A stretch of 14,753 bases of DNA from an uncultured Clostridia bacterium (GTDB taxonomy: Bacteria; Bacillota; Clostridia; Lachnospirales; Lachnospiraceae), in contig CAMODY010000028.1 in the NCBI GenBank assembly GCA_946611595.1, positions 1 to 14,753 of the forward strand, read 5' to 3'. Below, piece by piece: positions 1-8,043 of this stretch. The translations under genes were made by a program, and so were the position numbers. The notes below the pieces were generated by a model. It was not told where the DNA came from and ran no database searches. It saw only the letters and a program-made list of their open reading frames with translations. The first letter of the stretch is position 1, and every line of letters begins with the position of its first letter.

Positions 1-780
1 GAAGTCGATGAAGGAACGGTATCCGATAGTTCTATGATCGATGTGCCGCAGGAAAATGTATCCCAGGACGTTGAGATTCAGGACGTTGTCGGCGGTTCCT
101 TTAAAGGAAAGCTGATGATCATCCACGACCCTTCCCGTGTCTTCCTCGGAACAGTTGAAAGTTTCGGTGAATTCCAGGGTGATGTTGTCCAGGGTATCGC
201 GGCAAGATATGATGGCGTTATCGGCGGCGTAAACGGCGGCGACTTTGTAGATATGGGAAGTTATTCTTATACTGCTCAGCCACTCGGATGCATTATTTCC
301 AACGGCGAAGTCGTTTATGAAGATTCCGGCTATGATACTCCATACCATATCTCCGGTTTCACAAAAGATAATAAATTCATCATGGGAAATATCACCTTAA
401 ATGAGGCCTTGGAAATGGGTGTCCGTGATGCCGTATATACGGTTCATGAAACAGGTCCTTTCCTTGTCATGAACGGCGAGGCAATGATCAATGAAGTTCC
501 GGATTCTGCAACATACGGCGGTGGTAAAAACCCGCGTACTGCGATTGGTCAGAGAGCTGACGGTGCGGTATTAATGCTGGTTGTTGACGGACGTCAGGCA
601 GACTCCCTCGGTGCAACTTTCAAGGATCTTGCTTATGCTATGCTTGAGTACGGTGCAGTCAATGCCTGCGCAATGGACGGCGGTACTTCTTCCCAGATGG
701 TTTACCAGGGTGAAGTCATCAACCATCCATACTCCCCTACCGGCCCTCGTAAATGCCCAGATGCATGGTTGGTAAAATAA
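1..780 (+). CDS. Phosphodiester glycosidase (NAGPA) domain protein, 5'-truncated
   Basis: The reading frame is open from base 1, so the true start lies outside the window; 259 codons and a TAA stop are visible. The first in-frame Met is at nt 34, but the frame continues upstream of it with an acidic stretch, so that Met is probably internal. Counting from it, motifs of the NAGPA/phosphodiester glycosidase family are seen: GGVNGGDF (about 64-71), NPRTAIGQ (166-173), LVVDGRQ and a C-terminal MDGGTSSQM (214-222). In the family this fold cleaves GlcNAc-phosphodiester linkages; bacterial members are usually exported and tied to exopolysaccharide or wall glycan metabolism. Substrate and export signal cannot be judged because the N-terminus is missing. 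The next gene starts 49 bp downstream on the same strand, with no terminator between, so the two are probably co-transcribed. Domain call firm; function inferred. Confidence 0.85.
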   Translation, partial: EVDEGTVSDSSMIDVPQENVSQDVEIQDVVGGSFKGKLMIIHDPSRVFLGTVESFGEFQGDVVQGIAARYDGVIGGVNGGDFVDMGSYSYTAQPLGCIISNGEVVYEDSGYDTPYHISGFTKDNKFIMGNITLNEALEMGVRDAVYTVHETGPFLVMNGEAMINEVPDSATYGGGKNPRTAIGQRADGAVLMLVVDGRQADSLGATFKDLAYAMLEYGAVNACAMDGGTSSQMVYQGEVINHPYSPTGPRKCPDAWLVK

Positions 781-829
781 TTATTAGAAGATAAATCAAT
801 ATAAGAACAATTTTAAACAAGGATAAACA

Positions 830-2653
830 ATGGATAGAGAAAACGATATTTTTGATAACCCTTCAAAGGTTCAGAATATGAATTTTTTATTTGATGATGA
901 GGCCGAAGCTGCGTCTACAAGTATTGACGAAACGCAGACTTTCCCTGCTGCAAGAAGAACGCGTCAGACTGCATCTAACGGTTCTTCCGTTCAGCGTGGC
1001 CGCAGGGTCGAATCATCCGGCACATCACAAAGACAGCGCGCTGCACAAAGCCCAGCTCGCAAAGAACAGGCAGGACAGCAAAGCCGCTCTGCAGCAGCAA
1101 GAAGCACGCAGGGATCTTCTCAGGCAAGAGCTTCCCGTCCGTCTTCTGCTACGCGTACAAATGCCAGCAATGAGCCAAAGGTTCAAAGCGTTCAGCCTAA
1201 TGATGACGATTTATTTGCAACGGATGAGATCTTTGGAAATATCCGTAAAGCTGATCCAGTAAATGCGGATAATGCACGTGCTCCGAAGAGTGTTTCAGCC
1301 CGCTCCAATAACAGAACAAGCGCAAAAACGCCTTCTAAAGCACAGCCTCGTCAGGTTCGCTCTGATAATACACAGAAACCACGCAAGGCACAGCCAAGAC
1401 AGGCAGAGCCTCGTAAGGCACAGCCGAGAAACACCCATGATCGTCAGCTTCGCTCTGCAACGATCCGTGAAAACGGAACGACACGTACGCAAAGAGCTGC
1501 GAATGCAGGCCGTGTAAACCGCCCTGCTCCGCAGAGAACTTCCGGCCGTGGCGGAAGAGGCGGAAAGAAAGGAACCAGCTTTAAGAAATTCCTGCTGATC
1601 TATTCTGCTGCTCTGCTCGCGATCTTGATCATCGGCATGATCATCTTTGCATCCTTCTTAGGAAAACTTGAAAAGAGTCAGCCGTCCCGTATTGCAGAAA
1701 CTGTTGCGGAAAACCTGACTGCATCAAAGGCATCCTCTTATCTTAAGGATAACAGTGAATATATCAACTGCTTTGGTGAGCCGGATGACCTGATTGCACA
1801 GTTTGCTACCGGAGTCGAGGGAGTTGAATCTCTTTCCTATATCGAGAACAGCGATTACCGTGCAGACGCTCCGTCTTATAACATCACGGCAGATGGCAAA
1901 ACTGTAGCAAAACTGACACTTGCACAGGACGGAAAAGGTTCCTTTGGTCTTTCCAAGTGGAAAATCGCTTCCCTGGATATCGCAGACTATATGGATACGG
2001 CTTCCTATGAGTTTTTAGCACCTGTTGGAACTACGATCACCATCGACGGCGTAGAACTGGATGATAAATACTTAACCGGTGAAGAAAGCATTCCGCAGAC
2101 TTTAGAAGGCGCTTCAAAATATGTAACGATCCCGTCCTATATCACATACAAGGTTGCAGGTATTGCAGGAACTCCGGAAATCAAAGCAAAGGATCCGAAT
2201 GGAACAGATCTTACCGTAACTGCAGCCGGAACCAAATATGTCGTTGGTTCTGCAACAGATCAGGCATTTATTGATTCTGTGAAACCATTAGTTGAACATG
2301 CTCTTGAAGCATGGGGCAAGCACTTCATCAACATGGGCGGCAACTTAAGCGCTTACATGCTCGAAGGCAGTGACTGGTACTCCTACATCTTCGGTGGCCC
2401 GAATATGGATCCGATCTACACAGCGTTCTATGAGTATGAGAGTATCGCAAACTACTCCTTCACAGAAAAGAACATTGACAACTTTATCCGCTACACGAAT
2501 GACTGCTTCACCGTTGATGTCAGCTACAAGATGCAGGTCGACTTTAACACCGACCGCATGAGCGATAACAACCAGAAGCTCGATGCGACCTGGGTCTTCA
2601 TTACCCAGAACGGCGGACAGGATTGGTACCTGATCGACTGCATCTATAAATAA
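830..2653 (+). CDS. Single-pass membrane protein with long basic low-complexity N-terminal tail, unknown function
   Basis: 607 residues, not recognised as a named family. An AAGGAT ribosome binding site lies just upstream of the ATG. Residues 1-250 are low-complexity and probably disordered, rich in Arg, Gln, Ser and Ala, with two short acidic/aromatic islands (about 5-26 and 124-142) and a run of KAQPR repeats at about 170-200. A Gly/Arg/Lys cluster (239-253) precedes one hydrophobic helix at about 254-278. By the positive-inside rule the basic tail is cytoplasmic and residues 280-607 are outside. The outer part has no obvious catalytic motif; its last 110 residues, rich in aromatics and ending in a Trp-Tyr-Leu strand, could be an NTF2-like fold (a guess). 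It follows the glycosidase-domain gene and precedes a strong terminator, so a cell-envelope role is plausible but unproven. A cytoplasmic tail this basic could bind nucleic acid, acidic lipid or polyphosphate. Confidence 0.8.
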   Translation: MDRENDIFDNPSKVQNMNFLFDDEAEAASTSIDETQTFPAARRTRQTASNGSSVQRGRRVESSGTSQRQRAAQSPARKEQAGQQSRSAAARSTQGSSQARASRPSSATRTNASNEPKVQSVQPNDDDLFATDEIFGNIRKADPVNADNARAPKSVSARSNNRTSAKTPSKAQPRQVRSDNTQKPRKAQPRQAEPRKAQPRNTHDRQLRSATIRENGTTRTQRAANAGRVNRPAPQRTSGRGGRGGKKGTSFKKFLLIYSAALLAILIIGMIIFASFLGKLEKSQPSRIAETVAENLTASKASSYLKDNSEYINCFGEPDDLIAQFATGVEGVESLSYIENSDYRADAPSYNITADGKTVAKLTLAQDGKGSFGLSKWKIASLDIADYMDTASYEFLAPVGTTITIDGVELDDKYLTGEESIPQTLEGASKYVTIPSYITYKVAGIAGTPEIKAKDPNGTDLTVTAAGTKYVVGSATDQAFIDSVKPLVEHALEAWGKHFINMGGNLSAYMLEGSDWYSYIFGGPNMDPIYTAFYEYESIANYSFTEKNIDNFIRYTNDCFTVDVSYKMQVDFNTDRMSDNNQKLDATWVFITQNGGQDWYLIDCIYK

Positions 2654-2682
2654 AGACAGCTGATCTGAATCTAAAGAAACTT

Positions 2683-2711
2683 AAAATCCCGGCTTTGTAG
2701 CCGGGATTTTT
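2683..2711 (+). terminator. Rho-independent terminator, probably bidirectional
   Basis: Perfect 12-bp stem AAAATCCCGGCT / AGCCGGGATTTT with a TTGT loop and a T run on the plus strand. It lies 30 bp after the stop of the membrane-protein gene. The two operons converge here, and the AT-rich stem base also gives a short U tract on the minus strand, so it probably also ends the ATP synthase operon transcript. Confidence 0.9.
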
Positions 2712-2753
2712 GAATTCCTGAGTTCTGTAATTCTTTAATTTGAGATAATAGAT

Positions 2754-3008
2754 TTAATCCTGCTTCTGCGATTTGATCAATTCCAGTTTTTCAGTACGCG
2801 TCAGCTTCTTGATGACAGCCTCACGCTTTAAGGCTTCGCTTTTCGAATCAAGAGCTTCATAGTACACGAGCGTAACCGGGCGCCTTGCCTTGGTGTACTT
2901 TGCCCCGGTTCCGGCATTATGGGATGCTACCCTCTTTTCGACGTCCGTCGTCCATCCGGTATATAGGCTTCCGTCATGGCACTGAACGATATATACATAA
3001 TTTTCCAC
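2754..3008 (-). CDS. GIY-YIG nuclease superfamily protein (YhbQ/UPF0213-like)
   Basis: 84 residues, the usual size of the stand-alone single-domain GIY-YIG family. The N-terminal strands contain VYI (5-7) and YTG (16-18), the degenerate GIY and YIG motifs; Arg26, His30/Asn31 and a Glu in ALKREAVIKKL (about E63) match the catalytic layout of the superfamily. Characterised relatives bind or nick DNA, but the biological role of this small family is poorly known. The start is GTG, sharing its G with the last base of the atpC stop (TAGTG), so translation is almost certainly coupled to the end of the ATP synthase operon. Nothing in the sequence ties it functionally to ATP synthesis; it may be a passenger. 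Confidence 0.85.
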   Translation of the reverse strand: MENYVYIVQCHDGSLYTGWTTDVEKRVASHNAGTGAKYTKARRPVTLVYYEALDSKSEALKREAVIKKLTRTEKLELIKSQKQD

Positions 3009-3478
3009 TATTTGAAATGCCTCTCTCTGGAATTCAGACGGGCGATGGCTCTTGCAAGCGCGCCTTCTGCAGAACGATGTTCAATAATACCCTTACTTTG
3101 AAGGATTTCTTCCTTCGCCATAGCCTCGGCCTTACGTGCGCGGACCTCATCAATTTCATGAGGAAGCTCTGCAGAATCAACGAGGATCGTAACATTGCCG
3201 TTTTCAATTTTGATAAGACCATTTGTCACAACAACATCAACAACTCCATCGACGCGGTTCTTGATGTCCTTTGGATCCATCTCTTTTTTATCCGGAAGGT
3301 ACTTTTCAAAATCCTTGATCTTCATATGAACCTCACCCGGTACGATAGCTCCCATCATATTCGTATGGTCTGCTAAAATTCCGAGCATACCATCAGAAAG
3401 AGGGACGATCAGTGATTCACACGCGCCCTCATAAAAATTTCGATCTGCAGCTAGAAATTTTAACTGAAACTCTTTCAT
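3008..3478 (-). CDS. atpC: ATP synthase F1 subunit epsilon
   Basis: 156 residues, slightly longer than the usual 130-140. The N-terminal part is the family's beta-sandwich (opening FQLKFLAADRNFYEGACESL, then GMLGILADHTNMMGAI); the C-terminal part from about residue 105 is two charged helices, the part that in bacterial F1 can inhibit rotation. Epsilon sits at the foot of the central stalk, joining gamma to the c-ring. Its ATG overlaps the atpD stop (TAATG, one shared base) and its own TAG overlaps the GTG of the GIY-YIG gene, so both junctions are translationally coupled. Being last of the F1 genes is the canonical position. Confidence 0.95.
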   Translation of the reverse strand: MKEFQLKFLAADRNFYEGACESLIVPLSDGMLGILADHTNMMGAIVPGEVHMKIKDFEKYLPDKKEMDPKDIKNRVDGVVDVVVTNGLIKIENGNVTILVDSAELPHEIDEVRARKAEAMAKEEILQSKGIIEHRSAEGALARAIARLNSRERHFK

Positions 3479-4875
3479 TACTGTTCTTTATATAACGACT
3501 CCGCCTTTGTTTTGACATCGTCGATTGTTCCGACATTATAGAATGCGATTTCCGGATACTCATCCATCTCACCTTCAATGATGGCTTTGAAGCCTCGGAC
3601 GGTCTCTTCAAGCGGCACATAAACGCCCGGCAGTCCGGAGAACTTCTCTGCAACATGGAACGGCTGCGCTAAGAAACGCTGGATCTTACGTGCGCGGTTT
3701 ACGATGAGTTTATCTGCTTCTCCAAGTTCATCAAGACCTAAGATAGCGATAATATCCTGAAGCTCTGCATATTTTTGCAGGATCTCCTGAACGGTTCTTG
3801 CCGTATTATAGTGGTCTTCTCCTACGATGCTTGCTTCTAAGATACGGGAAGTCGAACCAAGCGGATCAACCGCCGGATAAATACCCTGCTCAGCGATTTT
3901 TCTGGAAAGAACGGTAGTAGCATCTAAGTGTGAGAAAGTTGTGGCTGTTGCCGGGTCTGTTAAGTCGTCCGCAGGCACATATACCGCCTGAACGGAAGTA
4001 ATGGAACCGTTCTTTGTAGATGTAATACGCTCCTGCAAAGCGCCGATCTCGGCAGCCAGAGTCGGCTGATAACCAACTGCGGAAGGCATACGTCCAAGTA
4101 AGGTGGAAACCTCACTTCCGGCCTGCACAAAACGGAAAATATTATCAATAAATAACAAGATGTCTTTATTCTGTTCGTCACGGAAATACTCAGCCATGGT
4201 AAGACCTGTAAGACCGACACGCATACGCACACCAGGTGCCTCATTCATCTGTCCGAAAACAAGCGCTGTCTTATCTAAGATGCCGCTGGCTTTCATCTCA
4301 TTCCACAGGTCGTTACCTTCTCTGCTTCGCTCACCAACACCAGTAAATACCGAGTATCCGCCGTGTTCCATCGCAATATTGTGGATCAGTTCCTGGATCA
4401 GGACCGTCTTTCCAACACCGGCGCCGCCAAAGAGTCCGACCTTACCACCTTTCGAATACGGCTCTAAAAGGTCGATAACTTTGATACCGGTCTCTAAGAT
4501 CTCAACAGAAGGCATCTGTTCTTCAAAGGAAGGCGCTTTGCGGTGGATCTCCCAGTGTTCTTCTTCCGAAGGAACTTGTTCTCCCCCATCGATCGTCTCA
4601 CCAAGTACGTTGAATAAACGGCCTAAAGTGCATTCTCCAACCGGAACCTTAATGGCAGCCCCCGTTGTTTCAACTTCCATGCCACGGGCAAGGCCTTCAC
4701 CGCCTGATAACAGGATGCAGCGTACTCTGCCGCCGCCGACATGCTGGGCAACTTCCATCACGCGGACCTTATCGTCCACTTTGACAGTTAAAGCTTCTTT
4801 TATTTTCGGAATATGAAGATCATCAAATGCAACATCCACTACGGATCCTGACACTTCTATAATTCTTCCTAACAT
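3478..4875 (-). CDS. atpD: ATP synthase F1 subunit beta (catalytic)
   Basis: 465 residues, normal length. Opens MLGRIIEVSGSVVDVAF. The P-loop GGAGVGKT is at 150-157, the catalytic Glu and its Arg are in GERSREGNDL (E182), the Walker B region is LLFIDNIFRF, and the conserved GYQPTLA and VYVPADDLTDPA stretches follow. This subunit makes ATP at its interface with alpha. The frame is open 48 codons further upstream, but those residues overlap atpG and are not beta-like; the ATG at 4875 has an AGAGG site 9 bases before it and lies one base after the atpG stop. The rotor-contact loop normally written DELSEED reads DELGEAD here, losing two acidic or polar positions. Expressed as part of the atpB-to-atpC operon. 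Confidence 0.97.
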   Translation of the reverse strand: MLGRIIEVSGSVVDVAFDDLHIPKIKEALTVKVDDKVRVMEVAQHVGGGRVRCILLSGGEGLARGMEVETTGAAIKVPVGECTLGRLFNVLGETIDGGEQVPSEEEHWEIHRKAPSFEEQMPSVEILETGIKVIDLLEPYSKGGKVGLFGGAGVGKTVLIQELIHNIAMEHGGYSVFTGVGERSREGNDLWNEMKASGILDKTALVFGQMNEAPGVRMRVGLTGLTMAEYFRDEQNKDILLFIDNIFRFVQAGSEVSTLLGRMPSAVGYQPTLAAEIGALQERITSTKNGSITSVQAVYVPADDLTDPATATTFSHLDATTVLSRKIAEQGIYPAVDPLGSTSRILEASIVGEDHYNTARTVQEILQKYAELQDIIAILGLDELGEADKLIVNRARKIQRFLAQPFHVAEKFSGLPGVYVPLEETVRGFKAIIEGEMDEYPEIAFYNVGTIDDVKTKAESLYKEQ

Positions 4876-4876
4876 C

Positions 4877-5782
4877 TTAATTACCTCTGTTTCGATTTTT
4901 ACGCAGCGCCCTCGCACCGGAGGAAACCTCGGTGATCTCCTGGGTGATCGCGCTCTGGCGTGCGTGGTTATAGTCAAGGCGCAGTTTATCAAGCATTTCT
5001 TTCGCATTGCGGTTTGCATTATCCATCGCCATCATGCGGGCATTCTGCTCACTGCAAAAGCTGTCGATCAAAGCCGAATAAACATAGCCGATCACATAAT
5101 TCTGAATAATATTATCAAGCACTTCCTCAACCGAAGGTACAAACTCGAATAAAGACTCGGAGTTGCCCGGAATCTCTTCAAAGATTGCACGGTGGAAAGG
5201 AAGGATACGTTTGCATACAGCGGTCGGATTTAAGCCATTTCCAAAATCCGTGTAGATCAGATAGATTTTGCTAAGTTCACCTTTGATATAAAGGTCTACC
5301 AAATGATCGCAGATATATCTTGCACGGTCCATGTCCGGATTCTGTGCCGAATACAGGAAGCTCTTTTCGATCTGATAGCCATGAGATGCGAAGTAGGCTC
5401 TTCCATACTCCCCGACAACAAAAAGCGCATTATCATCATGCTCTTTCAGGCGCTTTTCCGCATCACGGATCACGCGCATATTGTATTCGCCTGCAAGGCC
5501 TTTATCTGCCGTAATAACAAGATATCCGTATTTTCCGGGAAGATCGGTATCATCTTCCTCTTCCACACCTTCCGGAAGGAAAAAGATGCTCTCATAGGTC
5601 TCAAGGTTTGCAAACATCATCGCGATGTCACCTTTTAACTCATCAAAATAAGGCATCGTATTGTCCAGCTTTTCACGGGCTTTACGAAGCTTCGTAGACG
5701 CGATCAGATACATTGCACTCGTGATCTTCTGCGTCTCCTGAATACCCTCTATTTTGTTTTTGATTTCCTTCATTCCGGCCAT
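4877..5782 (-). CDS. atpG: ATP synthase F1 subunit gamma (central shaft)
   Basis: 301 residues, a little longer than many bacterial gammas. The N-terminal helix MAGMKEIKNKIEGIQETQKI followed by TSAM, and the C-terminal helix with RQSAITQEITEVSSGARAL, are the two halves of the coiled-coil shaft that turns inside alpha3beta3. The middle has the Rossmann-like core with LVITADKGLAGEYN. An insertion rich in Glu/Asp (about residues 68-80) is the main difference from the common form. Starts 18 bases after the alpha stop; the first Met is chosen because MAGMKEIK matches the family's start, although the nearest GGAG is rather far upstream (about 15 bases). One base separates its stop from the atpD start. 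Confidence 0.95.
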   Translation of the reverse strand: MAGMKEIKNKIEGIQETQKITSAMYLIASTKLRKAREKLDNTMPYFDELKGDIAMMFANLETYESIFFLPEGVEEEDDTDLPGKYGYLVITADKGLAGEYNMRVIRDAEKRLKEHDDNALFVVGEYGRAYFASHGYQIEKSFLYSAQNPDMDRARYICDHLVDLYIKGELSKIYLIYTDFGNGLNPTAVCKRILPFHRAIFEEIPGNSESLFEFVPSVEEVLDNIIQNYVIGYVYSALIDSFCSEQNARMMAMDNANRNAKEMLDKLRLDYNHARQSAITQEITEVSSGARALRKNRNRGN

Positions 5783-5800
5783 CTGCTAGATGAACGCTCC

Positions 5801-7543
5801 TTATTTTTCCGTCGGTTTATATTTATTTGCAAGTTTGCTTGCAAAGTCGATGATCACTTCTTTATTTTCGTCGCTTAAAAGACCGGTATCATCGATCTCA
5901 GCGCAAATCTCAGCATGAGCATCTTCAAAAGCGGTGTTCAGCTCAGCTGTAAACTTATTGATGTCTACAGCTGGAATGCCCTGCATGCAATGCGCAATGG
6001 CACTTACCAGCATAACGACTTGCTGGTGCTGGGAATACGGCTTATACTGCGGCTGACGCAGCATACGCATCAGACCCATGCCGTACTCAAGCTGATTCTT
6101 TGTCGCATCATCCAAGTCACTTGAGAACTTCGTAAAGACTTCCATCTCCCTATACTGGGCAAGATCCAGACGTAAAGAGCCTGTTGCTTTCTTTACTGCC
6201 TTTGTCTGTGCATCGCCGCCGACACGGGATACGGAAAGTCCGACATTAACAGCCGGTCTCTGTCCTGAGAAGAAAAGATTTTCTTCCAGGTAGATCTGTC
6301 CGTCTGTAATGGAAATGATGTTTGTCGGGATATAAGCAGAAACATCTCCATCCTGCGTTTCAACGATCGGAAGTGCTGTAATACTTCCGCCGCCTTTTTC
6401 CTCACTTAAACGGGCACTGCGCTCTAATAAACGTGAATGCAGATAGAAGATATCTCCAGGATAAGCCTCACGTCCTGGCGGGTGCTCAAGAAGAAGTGAA
6501 ATTGCACGGTATGCAACTGCATGCTTGGAAAGATCATCATAAACGATCAGGACATCATTTCCCTTATCCATGAAATACTCAGCCAAAGCACAGCCTGCAT
6601 AAGGCGCAATATACTGGAGCGGATCCGAGTCGCTCGCATTTGCAGCAACTACTACGGAATATTCCAGTGCACCATGTTTTCTAAGCGTTTCTGTCAGCTG
6701 CACAACGCTGCCGGTCTTCTGACCGATTGCAACATAAATGCAGATACAATTTTTACCTTTCTGGTTGATGATCGTATCAAGCGCAATTGCCGTTTTACCT
6801 GTCTGACGGTCACCAATGATCAGCTCTCTCTGTCCACGTCCGATTGGGAACATAGAATCAATAACAAGAAGGCCCGTGTTCATCGGCTGATTTACAGGCT
6901 GCCTGTCAATGATGCCAGGCGCCGGATGCTCGATCGGGTTATAATCCGTCGCTTCAATCGGTCCGAGTCCATCGATCGGTACACCTAAAGAGTCAACAAC
7001 ACGGCCTAAGAAAGCATCGCCTACCGGCATGCTTGCTGTTTTACCGGAACGCTTAACACTGGTTCCTGCAGAAATGTCGTTATCAGCATCAAAAATAATG
7101 CAGCCAACCGTATCCTCTTTTAAGTTCTGCACCATGCCGCGAACACCAGATTCAAAGATCAGGATTTCGCCATATGCCGCATTTTCAAGACCATCGATTT
7201 CAGCGATACCATCACCAACTGTCAGAACCGTACCAACTTCTTCCGGAAGCGCTGCAAGCTCCCAGTCTTCTAAAGCCTCTTTCAGCAGCGGGATCGTATC
7301 TCTGCCACGGTACTTTCTGGCAGCAAACGCATCTACAAACTGTCTGAAGACGCCGCCACGGCTCCAATCGTAAACTTCAGCTCCGACACGAAGCTGAAAT
7401 CCCTCTTTAATGGAAGTATCCTCGATCCACTCAAAAGGAACTTCCTGTTCATATTTATTCTTTAAAAACTGCTTGAATCTGCTTTCCTGCTCCGCAGAAG
7501 GCGGAACATCGGAATACAGAACAGCACGAATCTCATCTGTCAT
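5801..7543 (-). CDS. atpA: ATP synthase F1 subunit alpha with N-terminal delta (C-terminal domain)-like extension
   Basis: 580 residues, about 75 more than a normal alpha. Residues about 76-580 are ordinary alpha: EEVGTVLTVGDGIAEIDGLE (101-120), P-loop GDRQTGKT (244-251), PGREAYPGDIFYLHSRLLER, and the arginine-finger motif SVSRVGGDAQTK (R440). By the P-loop, this is offset 75 residues from E. coli alpha. Residues 1-75 read like the C-terminal domain of the delta/OSCP subunit: S..PPSAEQE, a helix, a central Asp (D42) in EDTSIKEGFQLRVG, then EVYDWSRGGVFRQFVDAF, which parallels delta's D-x-S-x-x-G-G...R.G..V.D.S..G.L..L. The start is firm: its ATG overlaps the atpF stop (ATGA) and has AGAGGA 9 bases upstream. 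No atpH gene is present between atpF and atpA. Alpha identity is certain; the delta homology is by eye. Confidence 0.95.
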   Translation of the reverse strand: MTDEIRAVLYSDVPPSAEQESRFKQFLKNKYEQEVPFEWIEDTSIKEGFQLRVGAEVYDWSRGGVFRQFVDAFAARKYRGRDTIPLLKEALEDWELAALPEEVGTVLTVGDGIAEIDGLENAAYGEILIFESGVRGMVQNLKEDTVGCIIFDADNDISAGTSVKRSGKTASMPVGDAFLGRVVDSLGVPIDGLGPIEATDYNPIEHPAPGIIDRQPVNQPMNTGLLVIDSMFPIGRGQRELIIGDRQTGKTAIALDTIINQKGKNCICIYVAIGQKTGSVVQLTETLRKHGALEYSVVVAANASDSDPLQYIAPYAGCALAEYFMDKGNDVLIVYDDLSKHAVAYRAISLLLEHPPGREAYPGDIFYLHSRLLERSARLSEEKGGGSITALPIVETQDGDVSAYIPTNIISITDGQIYLEENLFFSGQRPAVNVGLSVSRVGGDAQTKAVKKATGSLRLDLAQYREMEVFTKFSSDLDDATKNQLEYGMGLMRMLRQPQYKPYSQHQQVVMLVSAIAHCMQGIPAVDINKFTAELNTAFEDAHAEICAEIDDTGLLSDENKEVIIDFASKLANKYKPTEK

Positions 7544-8028
7544 TTTGCTTCATCCTCTACCATATTCAGGAACGAATCGAACGCATCGGAAGTGGTGCCG
7601 AAAAGAGCTTTCTCGGCTGCTTCTTTTGCCATTTCCGTGATCGTATCTCCGGCCTCGCCGACAATGCGGTCACGCTCGGACTCTGCCTGGCGCTTTGCTT
7701 TGGAAATAATATCCGCAGCTTCTTCCTGCGCTTTCTGCTCGATTCCTTTTGCCCGCGTTTCAGCCGCAGTAATAGCAGCCTGTTTCTTTTCCGCGATCTC
7801 GGCATCTGCTTTTGCAAGCTGCTGTTCATACTGAGCTTTCAGCTCTTCAGCCTCTTGCTTATTCTGATTTGCCTGATCGTCCATTTCCTGATAAGCGGCT
7901 TTACGCTTATCCATAAAATTGCGGACCGGTTTGTAAAGCAGAAAATACAGGATGGCAAACAGGATCACAAAATTCATGAGATGCAGCAAAATTTGCTGCC
8001 AATCTAAATTCAGTGGAACTCCAGTCAT
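7540..8028 (-). CDS. atpF: ATP synthase F0 subunit b
   Basis: 162 residues, the usual size. One N-terminal membrane helix at about 13-32 (LLHLMNFVILFAILYFLLY), then a long, highly charged, Ala/Glu/Lys/Gln-rich helix (about 40-140) that forms the peripheral-stalk coiled coil. The C-terminus (AFDSFLNMVEDE) matches the region of b that normally contacts delta. It starts 15 bases after the atpE stop with AGGCGG 9 bases before the ATG, and its TGA overlaps the atpA start by four bases. The full-length b end and this overlap leave no room for an atpH remnant. With delta missing, b would have to dock on the extension of alpha. Confidence 0.95.
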   Translation of the reverse strand: MTGVPLNLDWQQILLHLMNFVILFAILYFLLYKPVRNFMDKRKAAYQEMDDQANQNKQEAEELKAQYEQQLAKADAEIAEKKQAAITAAETRAKGIEQKAQEEAADIISKAKRQAESERDRIVGEAGDTITEMAKEAAEKALFGTTSDAFDSFLNMVEDEAK

Positions 8029-8043
8029 TTCCAGCTACCGCCT

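Noticed and set aside
4103..4816. 237-codon open frame on the plus strand inside atpD
   Set aside because: Lies wholly antisense to the conserved beta subunit; composition is that of a shadow frame and it matches no family I recognise.
4876..5019. N-terminal extension of the beta subunit by 48 codons
   Set aside because: The residues overlap atpG, are unlike any beta N-terminus, and the ATG at 4875 has a good ribosome binding site.
6521..6988. 155-codon open frame on the plus strand inside atpA
   Set aside because: Antisense to the conserved nucleotide-binding core of alpha; no recognisable protein.
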